Part shown: in pieces, positions 1-12,254 of the stretch
How positions within the stretch are numbered: position 1 is the first letter of the stretch
How the letters are laid out: each line of letters opens with the position of its first letter
Program-made: the position numbers and the translations under genes
Notes under the pieces: generated by a model
Databases searched by the model: none
What the model saw: only the letters and a program-made list of their open reading frames with translations
Told to the model about the DNA's origin: nothing
Source: Diploptera punctata
Taxonomy: Eukaryota > Arthropoda > Insecta > Blattodea > Blaberidae
NCBI GenBank assembly: GCA_030220185.1
Contig: JASPKZ010007250.1
Coordinates: 1,339,001 to 1,403,000 of the forward strand
Length of the DNA stretch: 64,000 bases
Direction of reading: 5' to 3'

Positions 1-7
1 ACAAATG

Positions 8-497
8 ATTTTTTGGTCGATGTGACTAATTTCTTATACTTACCAATATTGTTGTTACTGGAAGTAAGTCAACGTTCCCACATCTAACCTGGTTGCTATA
101 CAAACAAAAGAAATCGCAATGCTGATATGGACTCAAAAAGCACACGTTCAGTAAATAAAATAAAACATTTCTTGAATGTTTTGTACACTAACTCATACCT
201 TTCTTTAGACTTTTCTGGAATTAATGCAGAACATCCCACTCTCCAGGCTTCTTCAATTTCTCTATCATCTACATGACTCCTTCCATAATAAAATTATCAA
301 ACAGATTCTAATCACGGTACTACATATAAAAATGTTTCCACAGCCAACAATCCTTGCTTATAATAAAACAAATGAAAAGCTACATAGCAACGATCACCAA
401 ATGTTTCTTCCTCATAGAAGTAATTTACATCCAACCAATATTTTAATTCATTTATTACTATATTTAATAAAAATTAGTCACATCGACCAAAAAATAG
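8..497. repeat. Inverted repeat near window start
   Basis: ATTTTTTGGTCGATGTGACT at 8-27 is repeated inverted near 473-497, about 24 paired bases. The inside has no known domain. Possibly a MITE. Confidence 0.5.
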
Positions 498-739
498 TAT
501 GCAATCACATATGAGGTAAGCACGTAACAGATCTCGAAAATTGTAAAAAATCTTGGCGCAAGCCCCTCGTTTTTTCAAACTTTTTCTCGATCAGTAACAA
601 GTGCTTACCTCACTTGTATCGTAATATTCTATTATGGATATTTCAATACATTTATTTGCTATCATTGTAATAAATGACATTTCTTAGCAGAATGTGACTC
701 GTCATGTTACTGCCCTAAGCCCTTCATATATAAGGAAAA

Positions 740-1185
740 AAAAGAAATTTGGACACTCACACAAAAGAATGCTTTAGAAATATTAAAGATGGTCAAATTG
801 AGCAATCGGCAATTACAGCTGATAGTTTGCTAGAGAATCATAAAATTGAAAAAGAAACTAAACTTTTGAAACATTTGATGAAGCCCTTGGAAATAAGAGT
901 TTGGGAAAAGATATACATTCAGAAGAACAAATTTAGATCCATTAATTTTGAAATTCCCGGCAAACAAGATTTAATCTCAAAGTTCTTCTAATCAACACTC
1001 AGCTTAGAACATGATGATGAAGGCAAAATTTCAACAGTTGAAAATATGGCTGAAGATAGGGATGACTGTTCCTGAAATCGCGGTTCTGTGCTGTGAAAGA
1101 CACAGAGTGTATGAAGTGAGATGATGTAAGAATTACCTTAATTTTATTAATTTGAAAGCCTCATGATGTTAATCCCCATCATAAG
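740..1185 (+). mobile_element. PLE tail: GIY-YIG C-terminus plus ribozyme
   Basis: Bases 749-991 encode a GIY-YIG-associated C-terminal segment (KETKLLKHLMKPLEIRVWEK, then NFEIPGKQDLISKFF) of a Penelope-like element. A hammerhead-like motif follows at 1045-1095, then the TATGAAGTGAG box and the CCTCATGATGTTA terminus near 1161-1180. It is a single, 5'-truncated copy. Confidence 0.75.
1045..1095 (+). ncRNA. Hammerhead ribozyme candidate
   Basis: Core CTGAAGA at 1050, one extra T, stem II AGGGAT/GTTCCT (6 bp with wobbles) and loop GACT, then GAA, a 2-bp stem III (A-T, T-G) with loop CGCG, and H17=T. Stem I is weak. Confidence 0.5.
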
Positions 1186-1965
1186 TTTTACGAAACTCGA
1201 AATTCATTCAAAATTGTATATTTAACTCTTTACGTAATATATTTGATTCTTGCACAAAATCATGCTTCCATTAGCTACCTTTTAAATGTTATGGACAGTT
1301 GAAATACTGATTTTATTTGAGAATGCAGACTTATTTTCAATTTTTTTCTTGCTCATAGGAATAATTACAAAAAAGTTATGATATTGTTAGATAGCTTACA
1401 AAAAGTTATTTTGGGGAAGTTGTTAAAATTGGATTTGAAGATATTTAAGATTATATTTTTAAAAACACCATTACATAAAACTCAATGATTAAATTCACAT
1501 ATAAAAATATGTAAAATTTTACAGAACGTTTGCATTAATTTGTAAAATTTTTGTAATGGAATCTTTAGAAATAAAGATATAACAAATTAAAAAAAAACTC
1601 CACATAAAGGGGTGGAATAATTTGCTTATAAGCTATGCTGCTGCACTGATCACTCCTGCTGGCTACTGCAAAGTATGTCTGTGTTGGGTGATCTGTTGTC
1701 AGCACACAGCATGCAACTTTCAACCTTAACGACAATAGTTCCAATTCTTGTTTATTTAATATTTCCTGAACTTTTAGAGAGTACATCGTAAAAATTGTTG
1801 TGATGGATTAAGAATCAACACTTTTGAAATTCATATTAAAGTACCATTGAGGTTATGTTAATAAGATATTAATTATATAATTTTTACCTGGCAAGTCAGT
1901 CGTCCTCAACTATATTTATAATGGATTAAGAAATTGTTTACCTCACTGTAAAAAAGGAACACAGT
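1186..1965. other. No gene seen
   Basis: AT-rich sequence with a few short accidental reading frames. I recognise no coding, RNA or repeat signal. Confidence 0.6.
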
Positions 1966-2225
1966 AGGAAACTTACTGAGTTTTAAAAATATTAACTTTA
2001 ATTATTATCAGTTAGATAATTTCTGACTCACCTCGTATTTGTAGTTTTATTGTAGACCATAGTTTCAACACTCTGTGTGCCATTATCAATATATTCTAAT
2101 TCTTTGATAACGGCACATAGAGTGTTGAAACAATGGTCTGCAATAAAACTTTAAACATGAGGTGAGTCACAAATAATCTAACTCATAATAATTAAAATAA
2201 AGCTCATAGTATCACTTCCTTTAAA
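1966..2225. mobile_element. PLE foldback
   Basis: Inverted arms carry GACTCACCTCGTA and ATGAGGTGAGTC boxes and terminal AGGAAACTTACTGAG / CTCATAGTATCACTTCCT sequences. Both arms keep the hammerhead frame (5-bp stem II GGCAC/GTGTT, GAAAC, GTC), but the core reads TTGATAA, so both are probably inactive. Confidence 0.7.
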
Positions 2226-2316
2226 TATTAACATTTGTTTATTTTACTGTCAGTTTTAATATATCCTCACAGTGAAAATCCATAAAAACTCAAAAATACC
2301 TGTTTTAATATATATG

Positions 2317-2605
2317 TTAGGGTTATAACTTTTTGGACTTTTGTGAAATAAAATATTTCCTGTGCAATGAATGGGTAAATTTTTACTTAAAACTATTGAG
2401 AAAGGCCTTCATTTCACTGAGTTTCAAGAAAAGGTCACCCCCAAATATATTTACATATCAATATTTAATATTGATTTGGGGTGACCTTTTCTTGAAGCTC
2501 AGTGAAATAAAGGCCTTTTTCGATGGTTTTAAGCAAAAGTTCACCCATCTATTGCACAGGAAATATTTTATTTCACAAAAGTAAAAAAAAAAGTTATAAC
2601 CCTAA
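2317..2605. mobile_element. Near-perfect 290-bp palindrome (MITE-like)
   Basis: Arms begin TTAGGGTTATAACTTTT and end with its complement, joined near 2462. It has no PLE box or tRNA motif. It is probably a palindromic MITE; the superfamily is unknown and no target duplication can be read because TA repeats flank it. Confidence 0.65.
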
Positions 2606-3397
2606 TATATATATATATCCATTCATTGGCATAATTTTTATCTTGATACAACAAAGCATTCATATTTAATAATATTTTAACAGCATACTACATGTTAACC
2701 TCCTGAATGTCTTCCACCATTACACCTGTTTATATTAGGTCATTTAACTATTTATTATTTTAGAATTCAGAACTAGAATATTGAAAAAATCACCATTTTT
2801 GTATGGAATTACCCTATGTGAAATAATTTTTTTACTTATACATTTTTTCATTCAAACTCTTCTTATTAGGCACTACAGCTTCATTTAGTTGAACACTTTA
2901 ACTTCTCAACATTTTCTTTCCAACGCTTCCTATCATGAACACAGCTAATCCAATTTTTTTTATCTTCATTTTCCTCAAGTCATGTAAGACATCATCCTCC
3001 CATCTAAATTTAAGTCTGCCTGGCTCTAGTTGTTACAGGTTTCCACTGGAAAATTTTACAAATAATTCTCCCATCATGCATTCTATATATATACATATCA
3101 CACCTTGGGAAGAAGAGTGCTACAAGTGTAAAAAGTCTAGTTCCAAGTTATTTGCCATTAAAGTTTTAAAAAGGAATAGTAAATTCAATTTTTGATATGG
3201 ACATAATTTTATCCTGTCTCCAATTTCTTGCACATGACTTGTTGCCATAAAGAAATAAATTTGTAACCATTTTTTCTAACAGATAGTAGTGATAACTCAA
3301 CTTATGATATTTTTGCACTTGTGGCCCTCTTCTTCCCAAGGTACGATATGTGATCAAACCAATATTTATTTTGGCATTTTATTGATAATCCTTTTGT
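2606..3397. other. No gene seen
   Basis: Contains AACTCTTCTTATTAGGC...TTCCAACGCTTCCTATCATG (2862-2940) and CACCTTGGGAAGAAGAG, which hint at an old minus-strand LINE C-terminus, but the frame is too broken to assign. Confidence 0.45.
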
Positions 3398-3595
3398 TGG
3401 CCTCGATGAACTAATTGTTAACTTGCTTGCCTCTGGTTCCAAAATTCATGGGTTCAAATCCAGCCAGGGTTGATGGAATTTTTTTTTTCAAGACATAACA
3501 ATCCCAAGTATAGCCTTCAGAAGAGAAGTAAAGCTGTGGGTTCCATGTCATAAATTTATACCACTCAAAATAACCAAGTCTGGAATATGTGGACA
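3398..3595 (+). mobile_element. tRNA-derived SINE related to family 3
   Basis: Head cctcgatgaactaattgttaac and B box gggttcaaatcc, then GCCAGGGTTGATGG; a diverged relative is at 6575-6765. Confidence 0.65.
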
Positions 3596-3599
3596 AACT

Positions 3600-4110
3600 A
3601 ACTACCGTAACTAACTAATTTACTGGCACTATAAAACCAGGGGTTCATGACTGCATATAAGCTCTCCATACATCCCTATTTTGAGGTAATGTTTTCTAAA
3701 CAACCCATGGTTTATTAATTTACCTCACTGAAATCATGGTTAATATTATTCTCCCACCTCATTCCTAGCCTAACAACTGGGCGCTTTCCCTCTGTTTTTC
3801 CTACAAGAAGTTTCCATGCCTCTCTTTCATTCCTTGTGCCATATGTCCTACCCATTGCATTATATGAAACTTAATTGTTATTATATCTCATTTCCTATAA
3901 AGATCATTTCACTTACTATTACATTGTCTTCTTCATTCACCTGTCTGTTCGTCTCACTTTGGCCCAAAATAAATTCTAAGAAGTTTATTCTCAAATACTC
4001 ATAATCTTTACTCCTATCTTAAAGTAAGAGTCCTATTGTTTCTCATCCATATAATATAACTGGAAAAGTAACCGTTTTATAATATATTTTTAGTTTAACA
4101 TATTTTGAGG
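3600..4110 (-). mobile_element. LINE tail, degraded
   Basis: The minus strand matches the 43714-44217 LINE over its length (for example GKPEGKRPVVRLGMRWENN near 3750-3810) with many stops. Confidence 0.6.
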
Positions 4111-4657
4111 GAAATTGGGATGACAAGAGTCTCTTGTAATACATGATAGCAGGAGTTACCAGAATTAAATTTAGAGGCCTCTAAACAAAATTTGTCAGTC
4201 TTTTCATACCCAGGTTTGAATTGCGATACTAAATAAGGTATTACCTCTTGTAATATTTTCTCTTTCATTCTCACAGCATACTCCCTCGAAGGGACAATTT
4301 ATGGTGTATAATTCATTCATTGCCTTTTACATGGTATTAGTTTATTTATGTCTATCACCTGAAATGCAAACTTTTTGAGAGCTAAATTGTTGTTTCAATT
4401 TTCCCAAAAGAAGAAAACTTCTGAATTCATCACTGAATAAATACATTGATATCCAGTGGAATAATTTGACTGTCGCTACTAAATGTAGTTGGTTATGTAT
4501 TCCTGTGGTGAGTGACACTTTATGACTGAAGCTTTATAGTGTCTAAAACTTCATGCTCCATATCTTAGTTTTTCATAATTTTGAAAATATGCCGGTTTTA
4601 ACAAAAACAAAATAAATATGTAATTTACAAGTGTGTAATGATATGATTAATAATCAA
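4111..4657. other. No gene; SINE-tail fragment
   Basis: Around 4170-4205 a SINE-like GGCCTCTAAACAAAATTTGTCAG tail occurs; the rest is unassigned AT-rich DNA. Confidence 0.45.
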
Positions 4658-5291
4658 TTGAGTTGGTGTTTACTTGATGAAAATCCATATTTATTAATTA
4701 AATAAAAATAAAACTTACAGTTTTATTTGATTTTCATATTTATTAAGATATAATTCTGTGACAGCTGTTTCGGTACACTGTACCTTCTTCAGACATGTTA
4801 ACAAATTATGAATTGTGTTATTATAGTACATATCAACTGATCTAAGCAACAATACAACAATAATTTATTTAAATTTATTAATTTAACAAAGGCGATTCAT
4901 TCAAATCAAGTTGAGAATTTAACAGTATATTACTACTTTTCAATTTATTTATTTCTAGAGCCTCCAAAAGGTCCAACTTCTTACCCTTATCTCAAACATG
5001 TAAAATTTCAAAATTTGGATCGAAACAATGATTAAATTGGAATAGGTGGTTAGCATATTTTGAATATTCTAAATTTCTGTTATATGCTCTCATGTGTTCC
5101 TTTATCCGAGAGATAAAAGGTCTACCAGTTTGTCCTATATAGACATTGTCACATGTGCCACACTTCGGTTTATATACACCTGATAATTTTTATTTTTTTA
5201 TTTTGGTTTTATTGTTTTTTATTATATTTTGTTATATCTTATTTAATTAATAAATATGGATTTTCATCAAATAAACACCAACTCAATTGAT
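4658..5291 (-). mobile_element. PLE fragment with inverted ends and hammerhead
   Basis: Inverted ends of about 45 bp (CAATTGAGTTGGTGTTTA...) flank a minus-strand GIY-YIG tail at about 4960-5190. The tail encodes CGTCDNVYIGQTGRPFISRI and further KEHMRAYNRN, which has the YIG signature of the PLE endonuclease. A hammerhead candidate lies downstream of it. A solo copy of the end sits at 30556-30597. Confidence 0.8.
4752..4798 (-). ncRNA. Hammerhead ribozyme candidate, intact core
   Basis: Minus strand: CTGAAGA, extra A, stem II GGTAC/GTACC with loop AGT, GAA, stem III AC/GT with loop AGCT, H17=C. Stem I TGT/ACA is 3 bp at the junction. All catalytic positions are canonical apart from the extra base after A9. 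Confidence 0.7.
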
Positions 5292-5342
5292 TTTTTAATT
5301 TTTTTTTCTGCTAGCATCAAAAGATTTATTTATTGATTTTTA

Positions 5343-5577
5343 GGCCAGTATTCAAGAACCAAGCTCTCTAGGCCATGTCATCTCCATCTTCCATGAGCTG
5401 AAGCTCTCGTCTTTCGATGTGTTCCCAGGAATTAAAAAAAAATAAATATCTTGTTAGCACATGATGTTGAATAGAGTGAGCCAGTTAGAGTAGGTTCTGC
5501 ATGACCCATATAATTAACCACGGAGAGATGGGCTGAGAGTCACTCTTTGCAGAAAGTTTGTTTCTTGAATACCAGCC
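5343..5577. mobile_element. Harbinger-like MITE B, copy 1
   Basis: A 235-bp element with inverted ends GGCCAGTATTCAAGAACC and its counterpart GGCTGGTATTCAAGAAAC, flanked by TTA on both sides (5340-5342, 5578-5580). TTA duplications and GGC ends fit PIF/Harbinger. It is closely related to 15141-15355. Confidence 0.75.
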
Positions 5578-5769
5578 TTAGTGTCCTTTTCTGTTTGATT
5601 GAATTCATCATTTTGTATTTAACATTGAGAAATATTTTTAAAGAATTATATATATTTTTGAGACCTGTGTTCACCATTTTTATTCTGGTTAACATTAATA
5701 ATAATAATCCTTATTGGATTTATTAGGAATAACTTCAGTTAGTTTTTTTAAGAGAAAAAATAAATAAAT

Positions 5770-6285
5770 TTCTGTTCCAATTAATAATGGAGTTATATTT
5801 TAACACCTCACCTCATAATTGTAGATTTATCAAAGACTAGTTTTCATTAATAGTGAGGGGAGAACATATTTTTAACGACTCACCTCATACAATTTCAAAT
5901 TTCTTTGATACCGGCAGTATCAGACAATATCTTGTCCCTCTTAGTGGAAGTCATGACTGAAGAGGGGCAAGATATTGTCTGAAACCGCCGGTATCAAAGA
6001 AATTTGAAATTGTATGAGGTGAGTCGTTAAAAATATGTTCTCCACTCACTATTAATCAATGATATAACCTCGTAATGTTTACTTCCCAACATTAATTTAA
6101 ATATACTAGTTTTGATACTTCTGTGTACCATCTACAGCTATATCTAACTCTTGGATTGATAGAACGGAAGATGACACACGGTGTATTGAAACTAGTCTTT
6201 GAGAATTCTACAATTATGAGGTGAGGTGTTAAATTCTAACTCTATTATTAATTAAAATAAATCTCATGGTGTCACTTTCTTTAAA
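5770..6285. mobile_element. PLE foldback with a second foldback nested inside
   Basis: Outer arms (5770-5847 and about 6095-6285) carry ACCTCACCTCATAATTGTAG and its complement. Between them lies an inner palindrome at 5848-6093 with GACTCACCTCATACAATTTC arms. The inner right arm holds an intact hammerhead core and the inner left arm a one-base deletion in it. Confidence 0.75.
5951..5998 (+). ncRNA. Hammerhead ribozyme candidate, intact core
   Basis: CTGAAGA at 5957, extra G, stem II GGGCA/TGTCT with loop AGATAT, GAA, stem III ACC/GGT with loop GCC, H17=A. Stem I is TGA/TCA. The GUA cleavage triplet is permitted in hammerheads. Confidence 0.65.
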
Positions 6286-6574
6286 TATTAATGAAAAAGT
6301 TTCTGTACTGCTTGAAAAATTTAGACAAATTAGAAAAAAAACTTCTAAAATTTTTCTATATAACTGACAAATATATATATATATATATATTAATTTTAGG
6401 GTCAGTTAGCTCAGATTCCCTTTTCAGTTAATTTCTGGTCATTGAAATGTGTACAGTTTTCTTCTTTAAATTATTCCTAGGTTTACAAAATGATCCTTAA
6501 AACTTTAGAAGAAATTTTATTTTGATGAATGTTGGCCAGAGCATTTTTCCTCATGTCAATGCTAACAGATTAGT

Positions 6575-6765
6575 GATTTACAGTCTCATCTCTGGTTCTG
6601 ACTTTATGGGTTCATACCCAGCCGATGAGCATGGTTTCTGTCAGAAGAGAAGTAGACCCATGGTTCCCATGTCTTAGATTTATGACATGTAAAAGAACCT
6701 TAAGACTGAAATATGAGGCTTCTGATAAAAATTTGTCAGTCTTCTATCATCTCGAGATTTAATTA
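6575..6765 (+). mobile_element. tRNA-derived SINE related to family 3
   Basis: B box gggttcatacccagc, then ...CAGAAGAGAAGTAGACCCAT and AAAATTTGTCAGTCTTC, matching 3398-3595 and the tail at 4175-4205. Confidence 0.6.
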
Positions 6766-6884
6766 GTTTTTAAAGAGCATCATTAAACAAAATACTATCA
6801 CTTCTCATGCCATAATCTGAGAAAAATGTGGATCCCATTATTTTGTCTAATTGTTATTAAATGGTCCTGTCATATAGACAGTGG

Positions 6885-7145
6885 TCTAGGACATTATGCC
6901 TTGACTCAGAGCTAAGGGAGACTTATTGGTTCAAGTCTCCATGAGAGAAAAAAAAGTTTTTATGGAATTTCAGCAGTAAGAGATTGGTGTCCACCTAGCA
7001 TTGTGAGGAAATTGGGTACAGGTTCCAGATTTTAAAAAAGTAGCTATAATGGCTGGGGTACCTGGTATGTTTATCACATGTCACATCTATGTTGGTTGCA
7101 TTATATCCATCTCTGCAATTGACATGGGAAGGGTAAAGGGAAAGA
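6885..7145 (+). mobile_element. tRNA-derived SINE family 1, old copy
   Basis: B box ggttcaagtctcc and a diverged body. A separate 3' fragment lies at 7585-7650 (ACATGTAGATGTGAGGCCAA). Confidence 0.62.
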
Positions 7146-7736
7146 ACCAAATAAATAACTTTTTTTTGTCAAAATACAATTTGAGATATCATTAAATTCT
7201 CCATGGTTTTTGCAAAATTTAAGAACCCTAGTTCCAGGAAATAGCTTGGACTCACACCTTCTCTTTTCCTCTCATAAATTCCAGCGAACAAAAGGGGCCC
7301 TATTTATTCTGTTTTTAAATATCAGTGAAGAAAAAGCAACAGTTGTCCTGAAATAAGAAACGATATGCTTACAACAGAGGATTTGAAAATGTTACTAATA
7401 GTAATTTGAGGTAGTGGTGTGAGGTGAGGTTCTTAAGTTTTGACGAAAAGTGTATCTTTTAGAAATATCAAATAGAACAGTTTAGACATGGGTTTATGCA
7501 CCTTCAAAGTCTGGCATACACTTAGAAGTAGGCATGTTGTATAACTAAAAGTGGTTTTTCTACATTTCATGGAAAAGTGACTTACTGCATACCTTCACAT
7601 GTAGATGTGAGGCCAACAGTTAATTGGAAAGCCAAGGGCCTTTGACAGTAATAATGCCTTGTCTATCTATCTATCCATTCATCCATCTAAAATGGGATAA
7701 TAGCTCAATGTTAGGGTTTAGCCTCTTTTTTTTTTT

Positions 7737-8066
7737 TTAGAAATTTCTAGACCAAGTTAATTTAGTTATGCTTATTTCCCTACAGATGTCATGAATGGTA
7801 TGTGGTAAACATACTGACCCAATGAGACATCTAATAGATACCTAAGATGAAGGTCGGTAAATTTTGCTTAGAGCTATCTTTATTCAGGCTTAAGGCTTTT
7901 TTATGAACTGAAAATCTTCAGACTCACACATCTTTAAGTCCCTCCCAGAGTACTTGCTCCTTGCATTTTTCTATTCTAAAAAATCCATTGACCCCGGCTG
8001 GGTTTGAATCTGTGACCCTTGGGTCCAGAGGCAAGGAACATAACCACCAGTCCATTGCAGCCAACA
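7737..8066 (-). mobile_element. tRNA-derived SINE family 3
   Basis: Minus copy with B-box gggtttgaat and A-box region accaccagtcca; body matches 57437-57855. Confidence 0.72.
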
Positions 8067-8214
8067 GATTTTTATTTATTTACTTATTTTATTTTACCTG
8101 ATGGGGTTAAGACTGTAAGGTCTTCTCTTCCACTTCACCAGGGTTAAATTATACATACAATAAGAATAATGAATTATCTACAACCTGATTAATAATATAT
8201 AATAGACATAAGCT

Positions 8215-8475
8215 ATACAATGTACAGATGACAAGGAAAGAATAAATAATATTAAAATAATAATAACAATAATAGCCACCATTTGCAAGATAGAAGCAAA
8301 GATTTCATAGCATTTGGTGCACGGGAATTAACAGCATATATAAGAGAAAAATTTGCATTTAGATTGAAACTTTCTCAAGTAGCTCAGTCAGTAGAATATT
8401 GGCTTAGAAAGCCAAAGGTCCTGGGTTCAAGCCCGAATCTGAGCATATGATTTTTCTTTTCAAATATAAATAAAA
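8215..8475 (+). mobile_element. Solo tRNA-like element
   Basis: Single unit related to the 27.5 kb array. The hairpin is at about 8277-8330 and the cloverleaf at 8373-8443 (anticodon loop TTAGAAA, U33, AGA). The flanking AGAGAAAAATTT is present on the left; the right flank TTTTTCTTTTC is diverged. Confidence 0.7.
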
Positions 8476-8694
8476 ATAATATCTATAATTTAATTAAGAC
8501 TTTGGCTTGGTAAAGAAAGTGTAAAATATAAAAGAATAATAAGAGTATACCTAGTACGCAGTTATATACGAGTATTAAATTGTCTAAGGAAATATTTAGT
8601 GAGCTTTTTTAACTGTTTTTGAGTCAGGCTATCCTTGATATATGAGGGAAGGGAATTCCAGAGTTGGGAGTTATTGAAAGAATTTTCATTCAAT

Positions 8695-8805
8695 ACTTCT
8701 TCTTCTTCCTTCCAAGTATTAGGCCAAGGCCTGTTATGATCCTATAGAAAATTTTCCCTCCAGCATTTCATAGGACGGCCCAGAGATCTTCGTATAAGAA
8801 TTGCA
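8695..8805 (-). mobile_element. LINE fragment
   Basis: About 100 bases matching the 3' end of the LINE at 62900-63364 (TTCCTTCCAAGTATTAGGCC). Confidence 0.6.
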
Positions 8806-9479
8806 ATAAACTAAAAATATATTTTAGGATAAATAAATACCCGGTAATGTATATGCTGTGATGATGATTATTGTTCAGAATTATGAGAAATTGACAATAT
8901 TATGGAGCATAGTGTCTTGAACCATTCTTAGGTATCAAACTTTTTTTTTATTAATTATGATGAAGGAGATGTGTAAAGTTGTGGATTGAGTGATAAAAAA
9001 AACAAAACTGTAGCATTAATTTATTATTTGTGTTGGTTTTGTGTGTTTTAAAATGTTTATTTTGGCAAATAAGTAAATGGGGGATTTTCTTGTCGTTATC
9101 ACATTGTCTTATGAATAGATTGTCGTAAACGGTTGGATGATAGGATGTGTCAATTTCTTTTTGATAGTTTTGCTATGTAGCAGAAGCTAATGACAAAGTA
9201 GACTTATGTAATGTAAAGTATATGTCATAGACATAATATAGTTATGGAAGTAAAAGTGTGTTTTACATATAATCTAGTAGTTTGTGATTTAGCATTGTAT
9301 TAGCCCACCATTTTCCTGTCTTTATAATCATATATGGACCTTGGCCTTCTCCACTTCCTCTAGTCTCTTTAATTATATACCCCCCCAAATGCCAGAGACT
9401 AAGTTTCAGTTGTACTATAGCACCCCCCCAATGCTTAAGGGCTTATGGCACATTGAGTTCAAGATAAACAGCAACAAGA
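8806..9479. other. No gene seen
   Basis: AT-rich unassigned DNA. Confidence 0.55.
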
Positions 9480-10225
9480 GCCGATACAAATGGTTGGCAA
9501 GAAAGGAGGAAGAACAGCGGCAAGTGATAATCTAAAACTAGGAGAAGAACTGATAAGAATGGTCAACAAATTCAGATATTTAGGCATAACACTGCAGCCA
9601 ACAACAAAGTCTTTCAGCGCACATGTGCAGGAGAGAGCAGCAGCAGCTATAAGAGCTATGTGCAGTATCAAAGACATCACATCGTTAAAATTAGTCACAG
9701 CCATGAAATTATTTACATCAGTGATCACCCCGATCGTCACCTACGGGAGAAACTATCGACCAGCGATTTGGAGAGGTTAGAAAAAGTAAAACCAAGATTC
9801 ATCAAAAAGGCATTAGGTGCAAGCAAATACACACCAAATAGAATGGCCTATATGCTAGCCAGAGAAACGTTCTTCCTAGAGGACCTGAGGCAAAGGATAC
9901 TACTGCCAGCAACGGAGCCATATAAGAAAGTCATCGAAAAAAAGAAACAGAGAGAAAAAGAGATCGACGAAGATTTCTACGCCTCAGATGCCATGGTAAA
10001 CAGAGAGTGGACTGGAAGTAACCAACCACAAAGGCACAGAATCATAGGTTTAGCAACACACGGATATCATCACAAAATGTGCAAAACTACAAAATTCCAC
10101 CAACCGAGTGATTCGTGTGAATGCAAGATATGCGACCAAAAGTGTGAGCGATACCATTACAAACAATGCAGAATATGGACAGGATCACTGAACGAACTCA
10201 TAAAAGACAAATCATAAACTTATAA
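9480..10225 (+). mobile_element. Non-LTR retrotransposon C-terminus with CCHC-like cysteines
   Basis: A frame shift near 9650-9660 joins two open parts. It encodes FRYLGITLQPTTKSFSAHVQ, VTAMKLFTSVITPIVTYG, RLEKVKPRFIKKALGASKYT and a C-terminal CECKICDQKCERYHYKQC cluster. It differs from the YGHVxRM-type LINEs elsewhere in the window. Its codon use is less AT-rich than the surroundings, which suggests a younger insertion. Confidence 0.8.
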
Positions 10226-10645
10226 CTTAATGCTCTTTTCGAGTGCCTCTTACCAACTTATATATATATTATTAAGGTATTACTTTACCGACCCTCTCTA
10301 TTGGGGGAACCAAGGTGCTACTTTACCTTCAATACGGCTGAATGTTGTATGGAACTATCATCAATAGAAGCATTGTTTTTAGGCAATATCTTATTTTACG
10401 AGAAATAAGACTGAATACAAGGCAAGATGATACCAGTTACACTGGTCAACATGATTTTTGTCTCATGAGTACCAATAGTTGTACTTAAAGCAGTTTTTTA
10501 TTTTGTTTTCAAATATGTATTCGGAATTTCTCCATCATCCACAGTTTTTTTAAATTTCAATTTTAATTAATGGTTTTAAATAATAATTTTTTTAATAGTG
10601 AGTGGAGAACATATTTTAATCAACTCACCTCATACATTTTCAAAC

Positions 10646-10697
10646 TACTTTGATACCGACGGTTTCAGACAATATCATGTCCTTCTTCAGTCATGGC
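10646..10697 (-). ncRNA. Hammerhead ribozyme candidate, left arm
   Basis: CTGAAGA, extra A, stem II GGACA/TGTCT with loop TGATAT, GAA, stem III ACC/GGT with loop GTC, H17=A, stem I TGA/TCA. Every core position is canonical. Confidence 0.7.
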
Positions 10698-11000
10698 TTC
10701 CACTGATGAAATTCCGTGATTGTTGATTTCTTTAGTGACATCACCTCTTGTGCTCCCATCTTTCGTTGGGATTATATACTTTGTAATTAAATTTTTATCC
10801 ACCGGAATATTGAAATTCATAGATCGATATTTATTCTGTTTGTAATTAAATTTTTATCCACCGGAATATCGAAATTCATAGATCGATATTCCGGTGGATA
10901 AAAATTTAATTACAAAGTATATAATCCCAACGAAAGATGGCAGCATAAGAGGTGATGTCACTAAAGAAATCAACAATCACGGAATTTCATCAGTGGATGC

Positions 11001-11050
11001 CATGACTGAAGAAGGACATGATATTGTCTGAAACCGTCGGTATGAAAAAA
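11001..11050 (+). ncRNA. Hammerhead ribozyme candidate, right arm
   Basis: Mirror of the left arm, with the same core and stem II. One change in the 3' strand of stem I (TGA for TCA) weakens stem I. Confidence 0.6.
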
Positions 11051-11169
11051 GTTTGAAAATGTATGAGGTGAGTCGATTAAAACATGTTCTCCACTCACTA
11101 TTAATGATATAACCTCATAATGTTTACTTCCCAATATTAATTTAAAAATAATTTTTTTAATAAACATTT

Positions 11170-12094
11170 TTTTTGTCCATTGTAAAATAAAACCAAATGA
11201 GCTAACTCAAATGATTTCAGCTATGGAAAAGAGATATCAAGGCAAATGGAATCCTAATATGCTGGCCGATTATTGTTGCACCATCAAGATGGATGCTCCA
11301 CAGGCGAAATATAGCAGAAAATCATCATTTCATACTTTCTAGGTGAGTCCGAATGTTCGAATATTGTGTAGTTACAAATGTAGAAAATATTAAAGTGTTT
11401 GAAATTATAAATTCCTGTCTCTCAGAAACCTTGCGTGATGGAGAAAAACTGATATATTTGAATTCAGGAGAAAAAATATTATCAGAATCACATATTTTTC
11501 TTTCTGATACAAAAAAAAAGTTTATTTTTTGTTGCTCAGAGTAATTAGAAAGCTTCCATTTTTTATTTATTTATAACAAAAAATATATATGGGTCTATTT
11601 AATCAGATGTTTATGCTTTTTTCATGATGGTGATAGATAGAAGAGAATTTATATTCCATGCTGATTCATATGTAATTCTGCATTTTTTTTACCACATCCT
11701 CAAATGGCTAATGTAGGATATTTTCCACTAAACTGTTTGAAAACATTCAAAATAATTTATTTCTCTCCACTTTTTAAATACTTTTCTTTCCATTGTATTA
11801 TAATAATATACAGAAGTTGCCATTTTGAAACAATTGAAATTCCAACATATTCTGCATTATGCATGCGTAAGAATAAAACAGTATCATTTAATCTATTAAA
11901 ATTGTAATTGTTTATTTTAAGATTCTCCCATATAACTTATATAGACATGTGCTAGATAATACATATTTTTATTATATTTATTTTCTCTGTTTCGAGTGTT
12001 TGAGAAGGAATTACATTTTCATATATGCTCAAGATAAATCGATATTCGACCAACGAAAATGCAGTCATACACATGCTTTATTTAACATATGTAG
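11170..12094. other. No gene seen
   Basis: AT-rich unassigned DNA with short accidental reading frames. Confidence 0.55.
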
Positions 12095-12216
12095 GAAATA
12101 ATACTATGAAGTTTCTTTTAAGTATTAATGAGTTGGTTATTTTTACTCACCTCATATTTTTTTGTATTTTTATGCAGACCAGGTTTCGTAGCTTTTGCGC
12201 AACATTGTCAGTATTA
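12095..12216 (-). mobile_element. PLE terminus, single arm
   Basis: Solo tail with AGGAAATAATACTATGAAG terminus, ACTCACCTCATA box and a hammerhead-like motif whose core reads CTGACAA (G8 to A), with GAAAC and GTC kept. Probably inactive. Confidence 0.65.
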
Positions 12217-12254
12217 TAATTTAGCCTTTCTTTCTTTTCTTTTTTATTAAAACA

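Larger units (their letters stand above)
10598..11146. mobile_element. PLE foldback with two intact hammerheads
   Basis: A palindrome of about 550 bp flanked by AATAATTTTTTTAATA at 10582-10597 and 11147-11162. The arms hold the ACTCACCTCATA box and intact hammerhead cores. The centre repeats a tract (ATTTTTATCCACCGGAATAT) three times. The right end keeps CCTCATAATGTTTACTTCC. Confidence 0.82.
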
